DNA of 5,597 nucleotides, from the NCBI GenBank assembly GCA_947494085.1, contig CANLTP010000066.1:1-5597 (forward strand). The letters run 5' to 3'. The position numbers and the translations under genes were made by a program. This document shows positions 1 through 5,597 of this stretch, piece by piece; the first letter of the stretch is position 1; the number at the start of each line of letters is the position of its first letter. The DNA comes from Actinomycetota bacterium (GTDB taxonomy: Bacteria > Actinomycetota > Actinomycetes > Nanopelagicales > Nanopelagicaceae). The notes beneath the pieces were generated by a model. The model saw nothing but the letters and a program-made list of their open reading frames with translations. It was not told the DNA's origin and did not search any database.

Positions 1-301
1 ATTCGCCGCAATGCTTATGGCCGGACTAGATGGCATCCAAAACAAGATCGAACCACCAAAGCCAGTCGATAAAGACTTGTATGAATTAGAAGGCGACGAA
101 GCCGCTTCTATCCAACAAGTTCCAGGTTCACTTGATGCGGTTCTAGATAACCTAGAAGCCGATCACGAATTCCTACTAAAGGGTGGCGTATTCACAAAGG
201 ATCTAATCGAAACTTGGATCTCTTGGAAGCGTAAGGAAGAAGTGGATTACGTCCGCTTGCGTCCACATCCAGCAGAGTTCGAGCTTTATTACGACCTCTA
301 A
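1..301 (+). CDS. glnA: Glutamine synthetase type I, C-terminal part (5' end outside window)
   Basis: This is the last 99 or so residues of a type I glutamine synthetase, the cytosolic dodecameric enzyme that makes glutamine from glutamate, ammonia and ATP. The reading frame is open from base 2 (F-A-A before the first ATG at 11), so that ATG is internal and the gene is cut by the window edge; family members are about 470 residues. Recognisable parts are the [10 protein letters not shown] segment, the [10 protein letters not shown] segment and the terminal [13 protein letters not shown]. The tyrosine in KDLYEL (codon 80-82) aligns with the adenylylated tyrosine of the enterobacterial enzyme (NLYDLPPEE context), so control by a GlnE-type adenylyltransferase is likely; this is inferred from the family. 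The gene ends at a TAA directly before a strong terminator and converges on the transporter operon. The family call is very secure; the choice among glnA paralogues cannot be made from this end alone. Confidence 0.95.
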   Translation, partial: FAAMLMAGLDGIQNKIEPPKPVDKDLYELEGDEAASIQQVPGSLDAVLDNLEADHEFLLKGGVFTKDLIETWISWKRKEEVDYVRLRPHPAEFELYYDL

Positions 302-313
302 GACATACCGTTA

Positions 314-349
314 AAAAAGCCCTCCAAGAAATTGGGGGGCTTTTTATTT
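314..349. terminator. Bidirectional rho-independent terminator between glnA and cbiO
   Basis: A 14-bp stem is formed by 314-327 and 332-345, closed by a GAAA tetraloop (328-331). The pairing is complete except for one G-U wobble opposite T323. On the + strand the stem runs into TTTTTATTT (341-349), ending glnA. On the minus strand the A-run 313-318 becomes a T-run, so the same hairpin should also end the cbi operon, whose last stop codon lies at 363-365. The convergent gene arrangement fits a shared terminator. Confidence 0.93.
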
Positions 350-362
350 GAAGAAAAATTGC

Positions 363-1106
363 TTAAAGCGAGAAGCCAACTGGAAGTTCTAAGCGGTTCT
401 CACTGAGCAACTTTGAATCACTAAGAATTGTTTTGGTATCCCCATCTGCCACAACAATGCCACCAGATAAAATAATTGATCGCTCACAGAGTTCGTAGGC
501 ATATGGAATATCATGAGTAACCATCAAAGTCGTAATTTTTAGCTCGCGCAAAATATTAGCTAGCTCTCTGCGACTTGCCGGATCAAGGTTTGAAGAAGGT
601 TCATCCAGAACCAAAATTTCTGGCTTCATAGCAAGAACTGTTGCGACTGCAACTCTTCGTCGTTGCCCAAAAGATAAGTGGTGAGGTGGACGATCTTTAA
701 ATTCAGACATGTGCACCAGCGCTAGCGCGTGATCAACTGCTGCATCTAGTTCTGCTCCGCGAAGTCCCATGTTGTAAGGTCCGAATGCAATGTCTTCACC
801 AACAGTTGGCATAAAGAGTTGATCATCTGGATCTTGAAAGACAACACCAACCTTGCCGCGAATCCGGCGCAAGAGATCTTTATCTTTTGTGTCGATCACT
901 TCACCAGCAACACTGACACTTCCGTGTTCTGCAGGATGAATACCGTTCATATGCATTACCAAGGTTGTCTTACCGGCACCGTTTGGTCCAAGGATTGCAA
1001 CAAACTCTCCACGCTCTACGCGCAGGTTGACGCCAAAGAGCGCTTGATTGCCATCAGGATAAGCAAAGGCCAGATCTTCAATTAACAGGCTTGGCGCAAC
1101 GGTCAT
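363..1106 (-). CDS. cbiO: ECF transporter ATPase subunit CbiO (cobalt/nickel)
   Basis: This 247-residue cytoplasmic ABC ATPase powers the ECF-type metal importer encoded by the operon. All nucleotide-binding motifs are present in order: Walker [10 protein letters not shown] (residues 40-48), Q-loop with the CbiO-like [10 protein letters not shown] (from 89), ABC signature LSFGQRRR (144-151, with F in place of the usual G, a known type of variation in this family), Walker B ILVLDE ending at Glu169, D-loop SSNLD (171-175) and switch His198 in THD. Length is normal for the family, and the C-terminus lacks a long extension. The ATG start lies three bases after the cbiQ stop, with a weak GGA (1113-1115) six bases upstream, which suggests translational coupling. 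It is the last gene of the operon and runs into the terminator at 314-349. Related EcfA ATPases serve vitamin transporters, but the cbiM and cbiQ neighbours support the metal assignment. Confidence 0.95.
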   Translation of the reverse strand: MTVAPSLLIEDLAFAYPDGNQALFGVNLRVERGEFVAILGPNGAGKTTLVMHMNGIHPAEHGSVSVAGEVIDTKDKDLLRRIRGKVGVVFQDPDDQLFMPTVGEDIAFGPYNMGLRGAELDAAVDHALALVHMSEFKDRPPHHLSFGQRRRVAVATVLAMKPEILVLDEPSSNLDPASRRELANILRELKITTLMVTHDIPYAYELCERSIILSGGIVVADGDTKTILSDSKLLSENRLELPVGFSL

Positions 1107-1109
1107 TAT

Positions 1110-1862
1110 TTATCCAATCACAATCGTTGAGACAAGTATAAAAAGAGCAAAGAGTGGAAGGGCAAGTCCCTGTAACCAAATCTTAAGTGATGCACCTTCG
1201 CTCATGTCATGTGGAAGCACGCCGGTATATCCACGAGAGAGCATCGCAAGGTGCACACGTTCACCACGTTCATAGGATCTAATGAATAAAGCAGAGGCAG
1301 CGATTGCGATGACCTTCCAATCCTTTAATCCCGTAGCGATAAAACCACGTGATTCGCGGGCAACTTTCATTCGTTCCATCTCATCACTGATGACGTTGAC
1401 ATAACGCAACATAAATGCGGCAATCTGCACCATTAACTTTGGCAGGTGCAACTTCTCTAATCCCCGCAAGAGCTCGCGCGCAGTAGTGCTTGTAGAGAGA
1501 ACTACGGCGCTCAAGACACCTAGAGTTCCCTTTACGACAATTCCTGCCGCTGCCAACAAACTTTCACGATAGAGATTAAATGGGCCCACCTCAAAGCGCT
1601 CACCGGTTCCAAAGAATGGCATGAGAATTGCAAAGAGGATAAAAGGAATTTCAATCAGTGATCGCTTTAGCAATGTTGGCGTTGGAATTTTAGCAACGAG
1701 CGAGACTAGAAAAATAGCTACGAAGTAGGCAATAAATGCCTGCCAATTAGTAATTGGTGTTGCGGCCGAAACGATGATGAAGGTTAGTACTGCCATTATC
1801 TTTACATGCGCGGGTAGGCGGTGAACTAATGAATGGCGATGTAAGTAGAGGCGTTCACCCAC
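1110..1862 (-). CDS. cbiQ: ECF transporter transmembrane coupling subunit CbiQ
   Basis: This 250-residue membrane protein is the T component that couples CbiO to the metal-binding CbiM. The N-terminal LYLHRHSLVHRLPAHVK is typical of CbiQ. Hydrophobic segments lie near residues 22-55 (probably two), 70-84, 103-125, 143-157, 183-195 and 228-249. Both family coupling-helix motifs, Ala-x-x-x-Arg-Gly, are intact: ARESRG at 168-173 and AMLSRG at 206-211. These dock on the ATPase. The start is uncertain. The only usual start codon in the open frame is a GTG at 1860-1862, which has no good Shine-Dalgarno sequence at normal distance. The frame stays open upstream to a stop at 1908-1910 and encodes a His-rich stretch (KHHHGHD) like the start of other CbiQ proteins, so the true N-terminus may lie upstream. 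The gene follows the PDGLE gene and sits three bases before cbiO. Confidence 0.92.
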   Translation of the reverse strand: MGERLYLHRHSLVHRLPAHVKIMAVLTFIIVSAATPITNWQAFIAYFVAIFLVSLVAKIPTPTLLKRSLIEIPFILFAILMPFFGTGERFEVGPFNLYRESLLAAAGIVVKGTLGVLSAVVLSTSTTARELLRGLEKLHLPKLMVQIAAFMLRYVNVISDEMERMKVARESRGFIATGLKDWKVIAIAASALFIRSYERGERVHLAMLSRGYTGVLPHDMSEGASLKIWLQGLALPLFALFILVSTIVIG

Positions 1863-1900
1863 ATCATGGCCATGATGATGCTTGGGCTCTGTCTCAGTTT

Positions 1901-2200
1901 TTACGATTTACTCTTATTGAATCGGCGCAATCCATAGAAGATTGCAAATGAAACAGCTGATGTGGCACCAACGCCGATTACACCAGCAAGGCCACCAGAG
2001 ATGCGTTCATTCTCTACTCCAGCAACACCGTATTCGGCTAATGGGCTATCTTTCAAAGGACTCTCTTTTGCTTTATCTAAAAAACCAATGTCACCAGCGG
2101 ATTTTTCAAAGCCATCTGGATGTGAAGAGGCGTAGTAGGAAACACCGCCGGCAAGAACAAGCGTAGCTGCAAAACCAATAATAAGAAAACGATTTTTCAT
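1901..2200 (-). CDS. PDGLE-domain, CbiN-like small subunit of the metal ECF transporter
   Basis: This 99-residue protein has a membrane segment at each end (about 5-24 and 68-91) and a short extracytoplasmic loop between them. The loop begins with SSHPDGFEK (residues 25-33), a variant of the PDGLE motif with Phe for Leu, and contains the ESPLKDSPLAEYGV region seen in this family. In cobalt and nickel ECF systems a two-span CbiN or PDGLE protein sits between cbiM and cbiQ and is thought to help load metal into CbiM; that role is taken from the family and is not visible in the sequence. A GAAAGG Shine-Dalgarno (2207-2212) lies six bases before the ATG, inside the end of cbiM, and only one base separates the two genes, so co-translation is likely. 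It is not a classical enterobacterial CbiN by motif. The family assignment is fairly certain; the exact role is less so. Confidence 0.85.
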   Translation of the reverse strand: MKNRFLIIGFAATLVLAGGVSYYASSHPDGFEKSAGDIGFLDKAKESPLKDSPLAEYGVAGVENERISGGLAGVIGVGATSAVSFAIFYGLRRFNKSKS

Positions 2201-2201
2201 C

Positions 2202-2876
2202 TTAGGCCTTTCTAATTTCTAGTTGCTGTTTTGTCCCACGGTATCCATAGACCAGATCTGGACGGGTCGCTAAGACGGCGGTAACTGTGAAAGCTGTGAT
2301 TATTGCTTCGCCAATTCCAACTAGAACGTGGGTTCCCATCATTCCGGTGAAGACCGTTGTAAGTGAAAATGTTGATGTTGCACCGATTGCATATTGAAGC
2401 AAGAACCCCATCACTGCTGCTGGCACAGAAATAAAACCAGCTACGGTGGATGCGGTACTGATCGAAACTTTATTTTTTGGTAGCAGCTTCTTAACCAGAA
2501 GAAATACTCCATAACCAACCCAGACAGCAACGATAGAAAAGTTGAAGACGTTCAACCCTGCGGCCGTTAATCCACCATCAGCAAAGAGCAGCGCTTGTAA
2601 AAGTAAGACCACACTAAGAGCAAGAGTTGCCACATATGGCCCGACCAAGACAGCAGCTAAAACGCTTCCAAAGAGATGTCCGCTCGTGCCTGCTGCAACC
2701 GGGAAGTTGAGCATCTGAACTGCAAAGATAAATGTTGCAGTTAAACCTGCAAGAGGTGCAGTCTTCTCATCAAGTGACTTAGCAGCGCCTTTGAGGCAAG
2801 CACCTACGGCGAGCGCTGAAACAGCAGCAAAACCAGCAGATGTCGGTAGATCAATAAACCCGTCAGGTATGTGCAT
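2202..2876 (-). CDS. cbiM: ECF transporter metal-binding membrane subunit CbiM (cobalt/nickel)
   Basis: This 224-residue integral membrane protein is the substrate-specific S component for cobalt or nickel. It starts with MHIPDGF, the hallmark N-terminus in which the Met1 amino group and His2 coordinate the metal. This fixes the start at the ATG 2874-2876, because any other start would destroy the site. FPVAAGTSGHLFGS (58-71) supplies His67, the same position as the metal-ligating His67 described for NikM. Further family blocks are LLFADGGLTAAGLN (96-109) and GTHVLVGIGEAIIT (181-194, with His183). Most of the rest is hydrophobic, as expected for about six or seven spans. It is the first gene of the operon, and a GAGG lies only one base before the ATG, too close to serve as a normal Shine-Dalgarno. 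CbiM and NikM cannot be told apart safely from sequence alone, so cobalt versus nickel is open. Confidence 0.94.
   Translation of the reverse strand: MHIPDGFIDLPTSAGFAAVSALAVGACLKGAAKSLDEKTAPLAGLTATFIFAVQMLNFPVAAGTSGHLFGSVLAAVLVGPYVATLALSVVLLLQALLFADGGLTAAGLNVFNFSIVAVWVGYGVFLLVKKLLPKNKVSISTASTVAGFISVPAAVMGFLLQYAIGATSTFSLTTVFTGMMGTHVLVGIGEAIITAFTVTAVLATRPDLVYGYRGTKQQLEIRKA
2207..2212 (-). promoter_or_regulatory. Ribosome binding site of the PDGLE gene, inside cbiM
   Basis: GAAAGG on the minus strand lies six bases from the ATG at 2198-2200. It overlaps the last codons of cbiM, consistent with coupled translation of the two membrane subunits. Confidence 0.7.
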
Positions 2877-2882
2877 GCCTCA

Positions 2883-2911
2883 ATTTTATTGCAAGTAATT
2901 CGCATCTGCAA
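2883..2911 (-). promoter_or_regulatory. Predicted sigma70-type promoter of the cbiMNQO operon, probably leaderless
   Basis: On the minus strand a TAAAAT -10 element (2888-2883) is preceded by exactly 17 bases and a TTGCAG -35-like element (2911-2906). Six bases separate the -10 from the A of the cbiM ATG (2876), so transcription would be expected to begin at or next to the start codon. This gives a leaderless mRNA and explains why the only purine-rich stretch (GAGG) is too close to the ATG to act as a ribosome binding site. The -10 is five of six matches to TATAAT; the -35 is weak. Inferred from sequence only. Confidence 0.55.
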
Positions 2912-2957
2912 CTTGAAAGCAAAGCATTTCGCCTGGGAATTCGAACCCCCTATGTGT

Positions 2958-2962
2958 GGGAG
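2958..2962 (+). promoter_or_regulatory. Ribosome binding site that sets the ABC-F start
   Basis: GGGAG lies nine bases before the GTG at 2972-2974. It would fall inside the coding region if translation began at the GTG at 2954, so it argues for the downstream start. Confidence 0.7.
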
Positions 2963-2971
2963 TATCGCTCA

Positions 2972-4570
2972 GTGATTGCCACTCAAAGCGTTGAACTACG
3001 AGCTGGCGCAAGACTCTTGGTTAAAGATGTCGCGGTCCGAATCAACAGCGGTGACCGGATCGGCTTCGTAGGCAGAAATGGCGCCGGAAAATCGACCCTT
3101 GCAAAGTGCCTGGCTGGTGAAACCCTTCCAGCCGGTGGCCAGATAACCCGCACAGGAACCATCGGATATCTCCCCCAGGATCCACGAACTGGCGATCAAG
3201 AAGAATCTGTAATAAATCGAATTTTATCCGCCCGTGGCCTAGACCAAATTGTTCTGCGAATGCGCAAAGCTGAAGAAGCAATGGCTACAGCAACACCAGA
3301 AGAGTTAGAACTTGCACTCGAGCGTTATGCCCGCGTTGATAGCGAATTCAATGCTGCCGGTGGATACGGTGCATCGGCGGAAGCTGAATCAATTGCAACA
3401 AACCTTGGATTACCAGAACGTCTATTTGAAGAGCCAATTCAAGTTCTGTCTGGTGGCCAACGTCGTCGTGTTGAACTTGCCCGACTTCTTTTTAGTGGTG
3501 CCGAAACGCTTCTGCTCGATGAGCCAACAAACCACTTGGATGCGGAATCCATTAACTGGTTACGGGATTACCTGACAAAATATTCTGGCGGCCTAGTTGT
3601 TATTTCTCACGATGTTGCCTTGATCGAAACTGTTGTAAACAAAGTGTTCTATATAGATGCCAACCGAAATGTTATCGATGTCTACAACATGGGCTGGAAG
3701 AAGTATTTATTGCAGCGCGAAGCTGATGAGCACCGTCGCAAGAAAGAGCGCGCTAACGCTGAGAAGAAAGCAGAAATTTTGCAGAAGCAGGGCGAGAAGA
3801 TGCGTGCCAAAGCTTCTAAAGCAACTGCTGCTCAAGGAATGTTACGTCGCGCCGAATCACTAATCTCAAATCTTGAAGATGTTCGCAAATCCGACAAGGT
3901 TGCAAAACTTCGCTTCCCTACCCCAGCGCCTTGCGGCAAGACTCCACTTATGGCAACTGGATTAAGTAAGTCATACGGTTCATTAGAAATCTTCACCGAT
4001 GTTGATCTTGCTATCGACAGATCTTCTCGCGTTGTAATCCTTGGCTTAAACGGTGCAGGAAAAACAACTCTGCTAAGTATCTTGGGCGGAACCAATGAAT
4101 CCGATACTGGTGAAATTCTGCCCGGCCATGGTTTAAAAATTGGTTATTACACCCAGGAACACGAATCACTTGATTTCGAACGCACCGTATTAGAGAACAT
4201 GCTCTCTGCCGGTGACAAAATCAGTGAACAACAAGCGCGCCAAACTCTTGGTTCTTTCTTATTCTCTGGCGATGATGTTCAAAAGCCAGTAAATGTTTTA
4301 AGTGGTGGCGAACGAACCAGACTTGCTCTTGCAACCCTTGTAGTTGGATCGGCAAATGTTCTTCTACTTGATGAACCTACAAACAACTTGGACCCAGCAT
4401 CACGTGAAGAAATTCTTGCTGCTCTCGGTGAATACCAAGGAGCTGTTGTTCTAGTAAGCCACGATGTCGGCGCAGTGCAAGCCCTTAAACCAGAACGCGT
4501 CTTGTTGCTTCCTGATGGCGATGAAGATTTATGGGGCAATCAGTATTTAGAACTAATTGCCCTGGAATAA
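2972..4570 (+). CDS. ABC-F family ATPase (ribosome-associated, duplicated ABC cassette)
   Basis: This protein has two ABC cassettes on one chain and no membrane segments, which defines ABC-F proteins: soluble ATPases that bind the ribosomal E site and either regulate translation or protect against antibiotics. I choose the GTG at 2972 (532 residues) over an in-frame GTG at 2954 because GGGAG is spaced nine bases from it and because the resulting MIATQSVELRAGARLL matches the family N-terminus. Cassette 1 has Walker A GRNGAGKST (34-42), LSGGQ (159-163), Walker B LLLDE ending at Glu184 and switch His213. Cassette 2 has Walker A GLNGAGKTT (358-366), LSGGE (443-447), Walker B ending at Glu468 and His497. 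Both catalytic glutamates are present, so both sites should be active. The linker between the cassettes contains a Lys/Arg/Glu/Ala-rich probable coiled coil (about 246-306), the part that reaches into the ribosome. It is divergent from cbiM. Whether it is housekeeping or a resistance factor cannot be told here. Confidence 0.93.
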   Translation: MIATQSVELRAGARLLVKDVAVRINSGDRIGFVGRNGAGKSTLAKCLAGETLPAGGQITRTGTIGYLPQDPRTGDQEESVINRILSARGLDQIVLRMRKAEEAMATATPEELELALERYARVDSEFNAAGGYGASAEAESIATNLGLPERLFEEPIQVLSGGQRRRVELARLLFSGAETLLLDEPTNHLDAESINWLRDYLTKYSGGLVVISHDVALIETVVNKVFYIDANRNVIDVYNMGWKKYLLQREADEHRRKKERANAEKKAEILQKQGEKMRAKASKATAAQGMLRRAESLISNLEDVRKSDKVAKLRFPTPAPCGKTPLMATGLSKSYGSLEIFTDVDLAIDRSSRVVILGLNGAGKTTLLSILGGTNESDTGEILPGHGLKIGYYTQEHESLDFERTVLENMLSAGDKISEQQARQTLGSFLFSGDDVQKPVNVLSGGERTRLALATLVVGSANVLLLDEPTNNLDPASREEILAALGEYQGAVVLVSHDVGAVQALKPERVLLLPDGDEDLWGNQYLELIALE

Positions 4571-4596
4571 ATCTTGCTAGTTTTGTCTAAGTTCAA

Positions 4597-5597
4597 TTAA
4601 GAACGAAGGGCGACCGCAAATGCGCGGAAATCTTCGACCAGCAAGTCAATCTCCTTCTGGCCATGTGCCAGAGAAATCAACCATTGTTCATCAAGTCCCG
4701 GAGGCGTGATGATTCCACGGTTTATTGACCAGAGCCAAGAAAGTTCCGCAATTGCAAAGTCAGTTGCCTTGTAATCACGGTAATTGCGAACTGGATCCTT
4801 CGACCAAGTTACGCAGCCCTTAACTCCGAAGCCAACCGTGTGTGCAGGAAGTTGGAATTCTTCGATGATTGCTTGAATGCGATCAAGTGCTTGTTTATTG
4901 AAAGCTTCTGCTGTTGCAAGAGCTTCGTCAGTACACAAACGATCCATTGCGCGAAGTCCAGCCATCGCAAGTGGATTGCCGTTGAATGTTCCGAAGTGGG
5001 CCATTGCGCCAGTTGTGATTGTGTCCATGATTTCTGCTTTGCCACCAAATGCAGCAAGTGGAAGTCCACCACCGATTGATTTAGCAAGACAGATTAAATC
5101 TGGTTGAACACCAATGCGATGTGCTGCGCCTTGTGGGCCAGCGGTTAGACCAGTTTTAACTTCGTCAAAGATAAGGACGATGTTGTATTTGGTGCAGAGA
5201 TCGCGGACTGCGGCAAGGTAGCCAGCATCCGGAAGAACAATTCCTAAGTTTTCAAGAACTGGTTCCAAGATGAAGCATGAGATTGATTCGTGATCGCGAG
5301 CAAAAACCTTTTCAAGTGCAGGAAGGTTATTGAAAGGAACTACGAAAACAACGCCAACATTGATGCCGTGGCCGACTACTGGATTTGGCTCTTCGGGATT
5401 ACCGGCTTTCTCAAGATCTGGTTTAGCTGAAACTGTAAGTGGGTCGTAGCTACCGTGGTAGCCACCCTCTAACTTAACGATTGCAGATTTGCCGTTATAA
5501 GCCTTTGCGGTGCGAACTGCATACATCGTGGCTTCAGTGCCAGAGTTTGCGAAGCGAACCTTGTCGATTCCAAATCGCTTGCACAGGCGTTCTGCGC
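4597..5597 (-). CDS. Class III PLP-dependent aminotransferase, glutamate-1-semialdehyde aminomutase-like (N-terminus outside window)
   Basis: About 332 C-terminal residues of a fold-type I PLP enzyme are visible; the frame is open through the right edge, so the ATG at 5524-5526 is internal. About 100 N-terminal residues are missing compared with HemL-type proteins of about 430. Seen in order: RFANSGTEAT (phosphate-binding NSGTEA, about 5525-5554), GGYHGSYDPL, a LEPV block, IFDEVKTG (Asp contacts the pyridine nitrogen), AKSIGGGLP with the Schiff-base lysine (codon 5080-5082), and GTFNGNPLAMAG, whose Thr normally contacts the phosphate of the partner subunit. The closest family I recognise is glutamate-1-semialdehyde 2,1-aminomutase, but DEVKTG replaces the usual DEVMTG and the C-terminal half diverges, so an aminotransferase with another substrate is quite possible. 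Hence no gene symbol. It converges on the ABC-F gene with 26 bases between and no obvious terminator. Confidence 0.88.
   Translation of the reverse strand, partial: AERLCKRFGIDKVRFANSGTEATMYAVRTAKAYNGKSAIVKLEGGYHGSYDPLTVSAKPDLEKAGNPEEPNPVVGHGINVGVVFVVPFNNLPALEKVFARDHESISCFILEPVLENLGIVLPDAGYLAAVRDLCTKYNIVLIFDEVKTGLTAGPQGAAHRIGVQPDLICLAKSIGGGLPLAAFGGKAEIMDTITTGAMAHFGTFNGNPLAMAGLRAMDRLCTDEALATAEAFNKQALDRIQAIIEEFQLPAHTVGFGVKGCVTWSKDPVRNYRDYKATDFAIAELSWLWSINRGIITPPGLDEQWLISLAHGQKEIDLLVEDFRAFAVALRS

Noticed and set aside
819..1085. Open frame antisense to cbiO
   Set aside because: It lies fully inside strongly conserved ABC ATPase coding sequence and its translation has no recognisable features; the same holds for frames antisense to or overlapping the ABC-F and aminotransferase genes.
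1824..1871. Short overlapping frame on the minus strand starting ATGGCCATGATG across the cbiQ start
   Set aside because: It stops after about 15 codons, has no clear ribosome binding site, and overlaps the conserved N-terminus of CbiQ.
2913..2956. Promoter for the ABC-F gene (TTGAAA at 2913-2918, TATGTG at 2951-2956)
   Set aside because: The two elements are 32 bases apart, and no good -10 sits 16-18 bases after TTGAAA. A promoter must exist nearby, but I cannot place it with confidence.
2935..2960. tRNA T-arm-like sequence on the minus strand (GGGGGTTCGAATTCCC)
   Set aside because: The would-be stem has a G-T closing pair and a mismatch, no matching acceptor strand or anticodon arm is found at the right distance, and the required upstream part would lie inside the conserved ABC-F coding sequence.
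2877..2971. Cobalamin riboswitch in front of cbiM
   Set aside because: The region is too short, shows no recognisable B12-box-like block, and the predicted transcription start is at the ATG.
4571..4596. Terminator between the convergent ABC-F and aminotransferase genes
   Set aside because: The 26 bases contain only an interrupted CTTG-CTAG/CTAAG pairing and no hairpin followed by a T-run in either direction.

Overview
The window looks like a stretch of chromosome from an actinobacterium with modest G+C (roughly mid-40s percent by eye, not computed). Three things suggest this. The ABC-F protein opens with a style of N-terminus (IATxxxELRAGARLL, GDRIGxVGRNGAGKST, GYLPQDPRTGD) that I associate with actinobacterial homologues. 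The small subunit of the metal transporter is the PDGLE-type protein common in actinobacteria. The first transporter gene appears to be transcribed without a leader, which is frequent in that phylum. Tight gene packing and fairly low G+C would fit a streamlined lineage such as freshwater Nanopelagicales (acI), but this placement is inference.

Layout: (1) the 3' end of a type I glutamine synthetase gene on the + strand (to 301), with the tyrosine context used for adenylylation; (2) a strong hairpin terminator (314-349) able to work in both directions between convergent genes; (3) a compact four-gene minus-strand operon, transcribed from about 2876 down to 363, encoding a complete group I ECF cobalt/nickel importer in the order cbiM, PDGLE/CbiN-like, cbiQ, cbiO, with junctions of 1, 37-38 and 3 bases; (4) a 95-base divergent intergenic region (2877-2971) with a convincing cbiM promoter and the ribosome binding site of the next gene; (5) a complete ABC-F ATPase gene on the + strand; (6) the 3' three-quarters of a class III PLP-dependent aminotransferase of the glutamate-1-semialdehyde aminomutase type on the minus strand, running off the right edge.

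In the transporter, CbiM is the membrane metal-binding subunit, the PDGLE protein its small accessory subunit, CbiQ the transmembrane coupling subunit, and CbiO the ATPase. Cobalt or nickel is the expected substrate; the window alone does not decide which. The ABC-F protein has no membrane domain and should act on ribosomes, so its proximity to the transporter is probably positional. I found no mobile element, RNA gene, CRISPR array or clearly novel system. The observations most worth a second look are the unresolved start of cbiQ (a His-rich coding-like stretch lies in frame upstream of the only usual start codon) and the apparently leaderless, riboswitch-free cbiM promoter.
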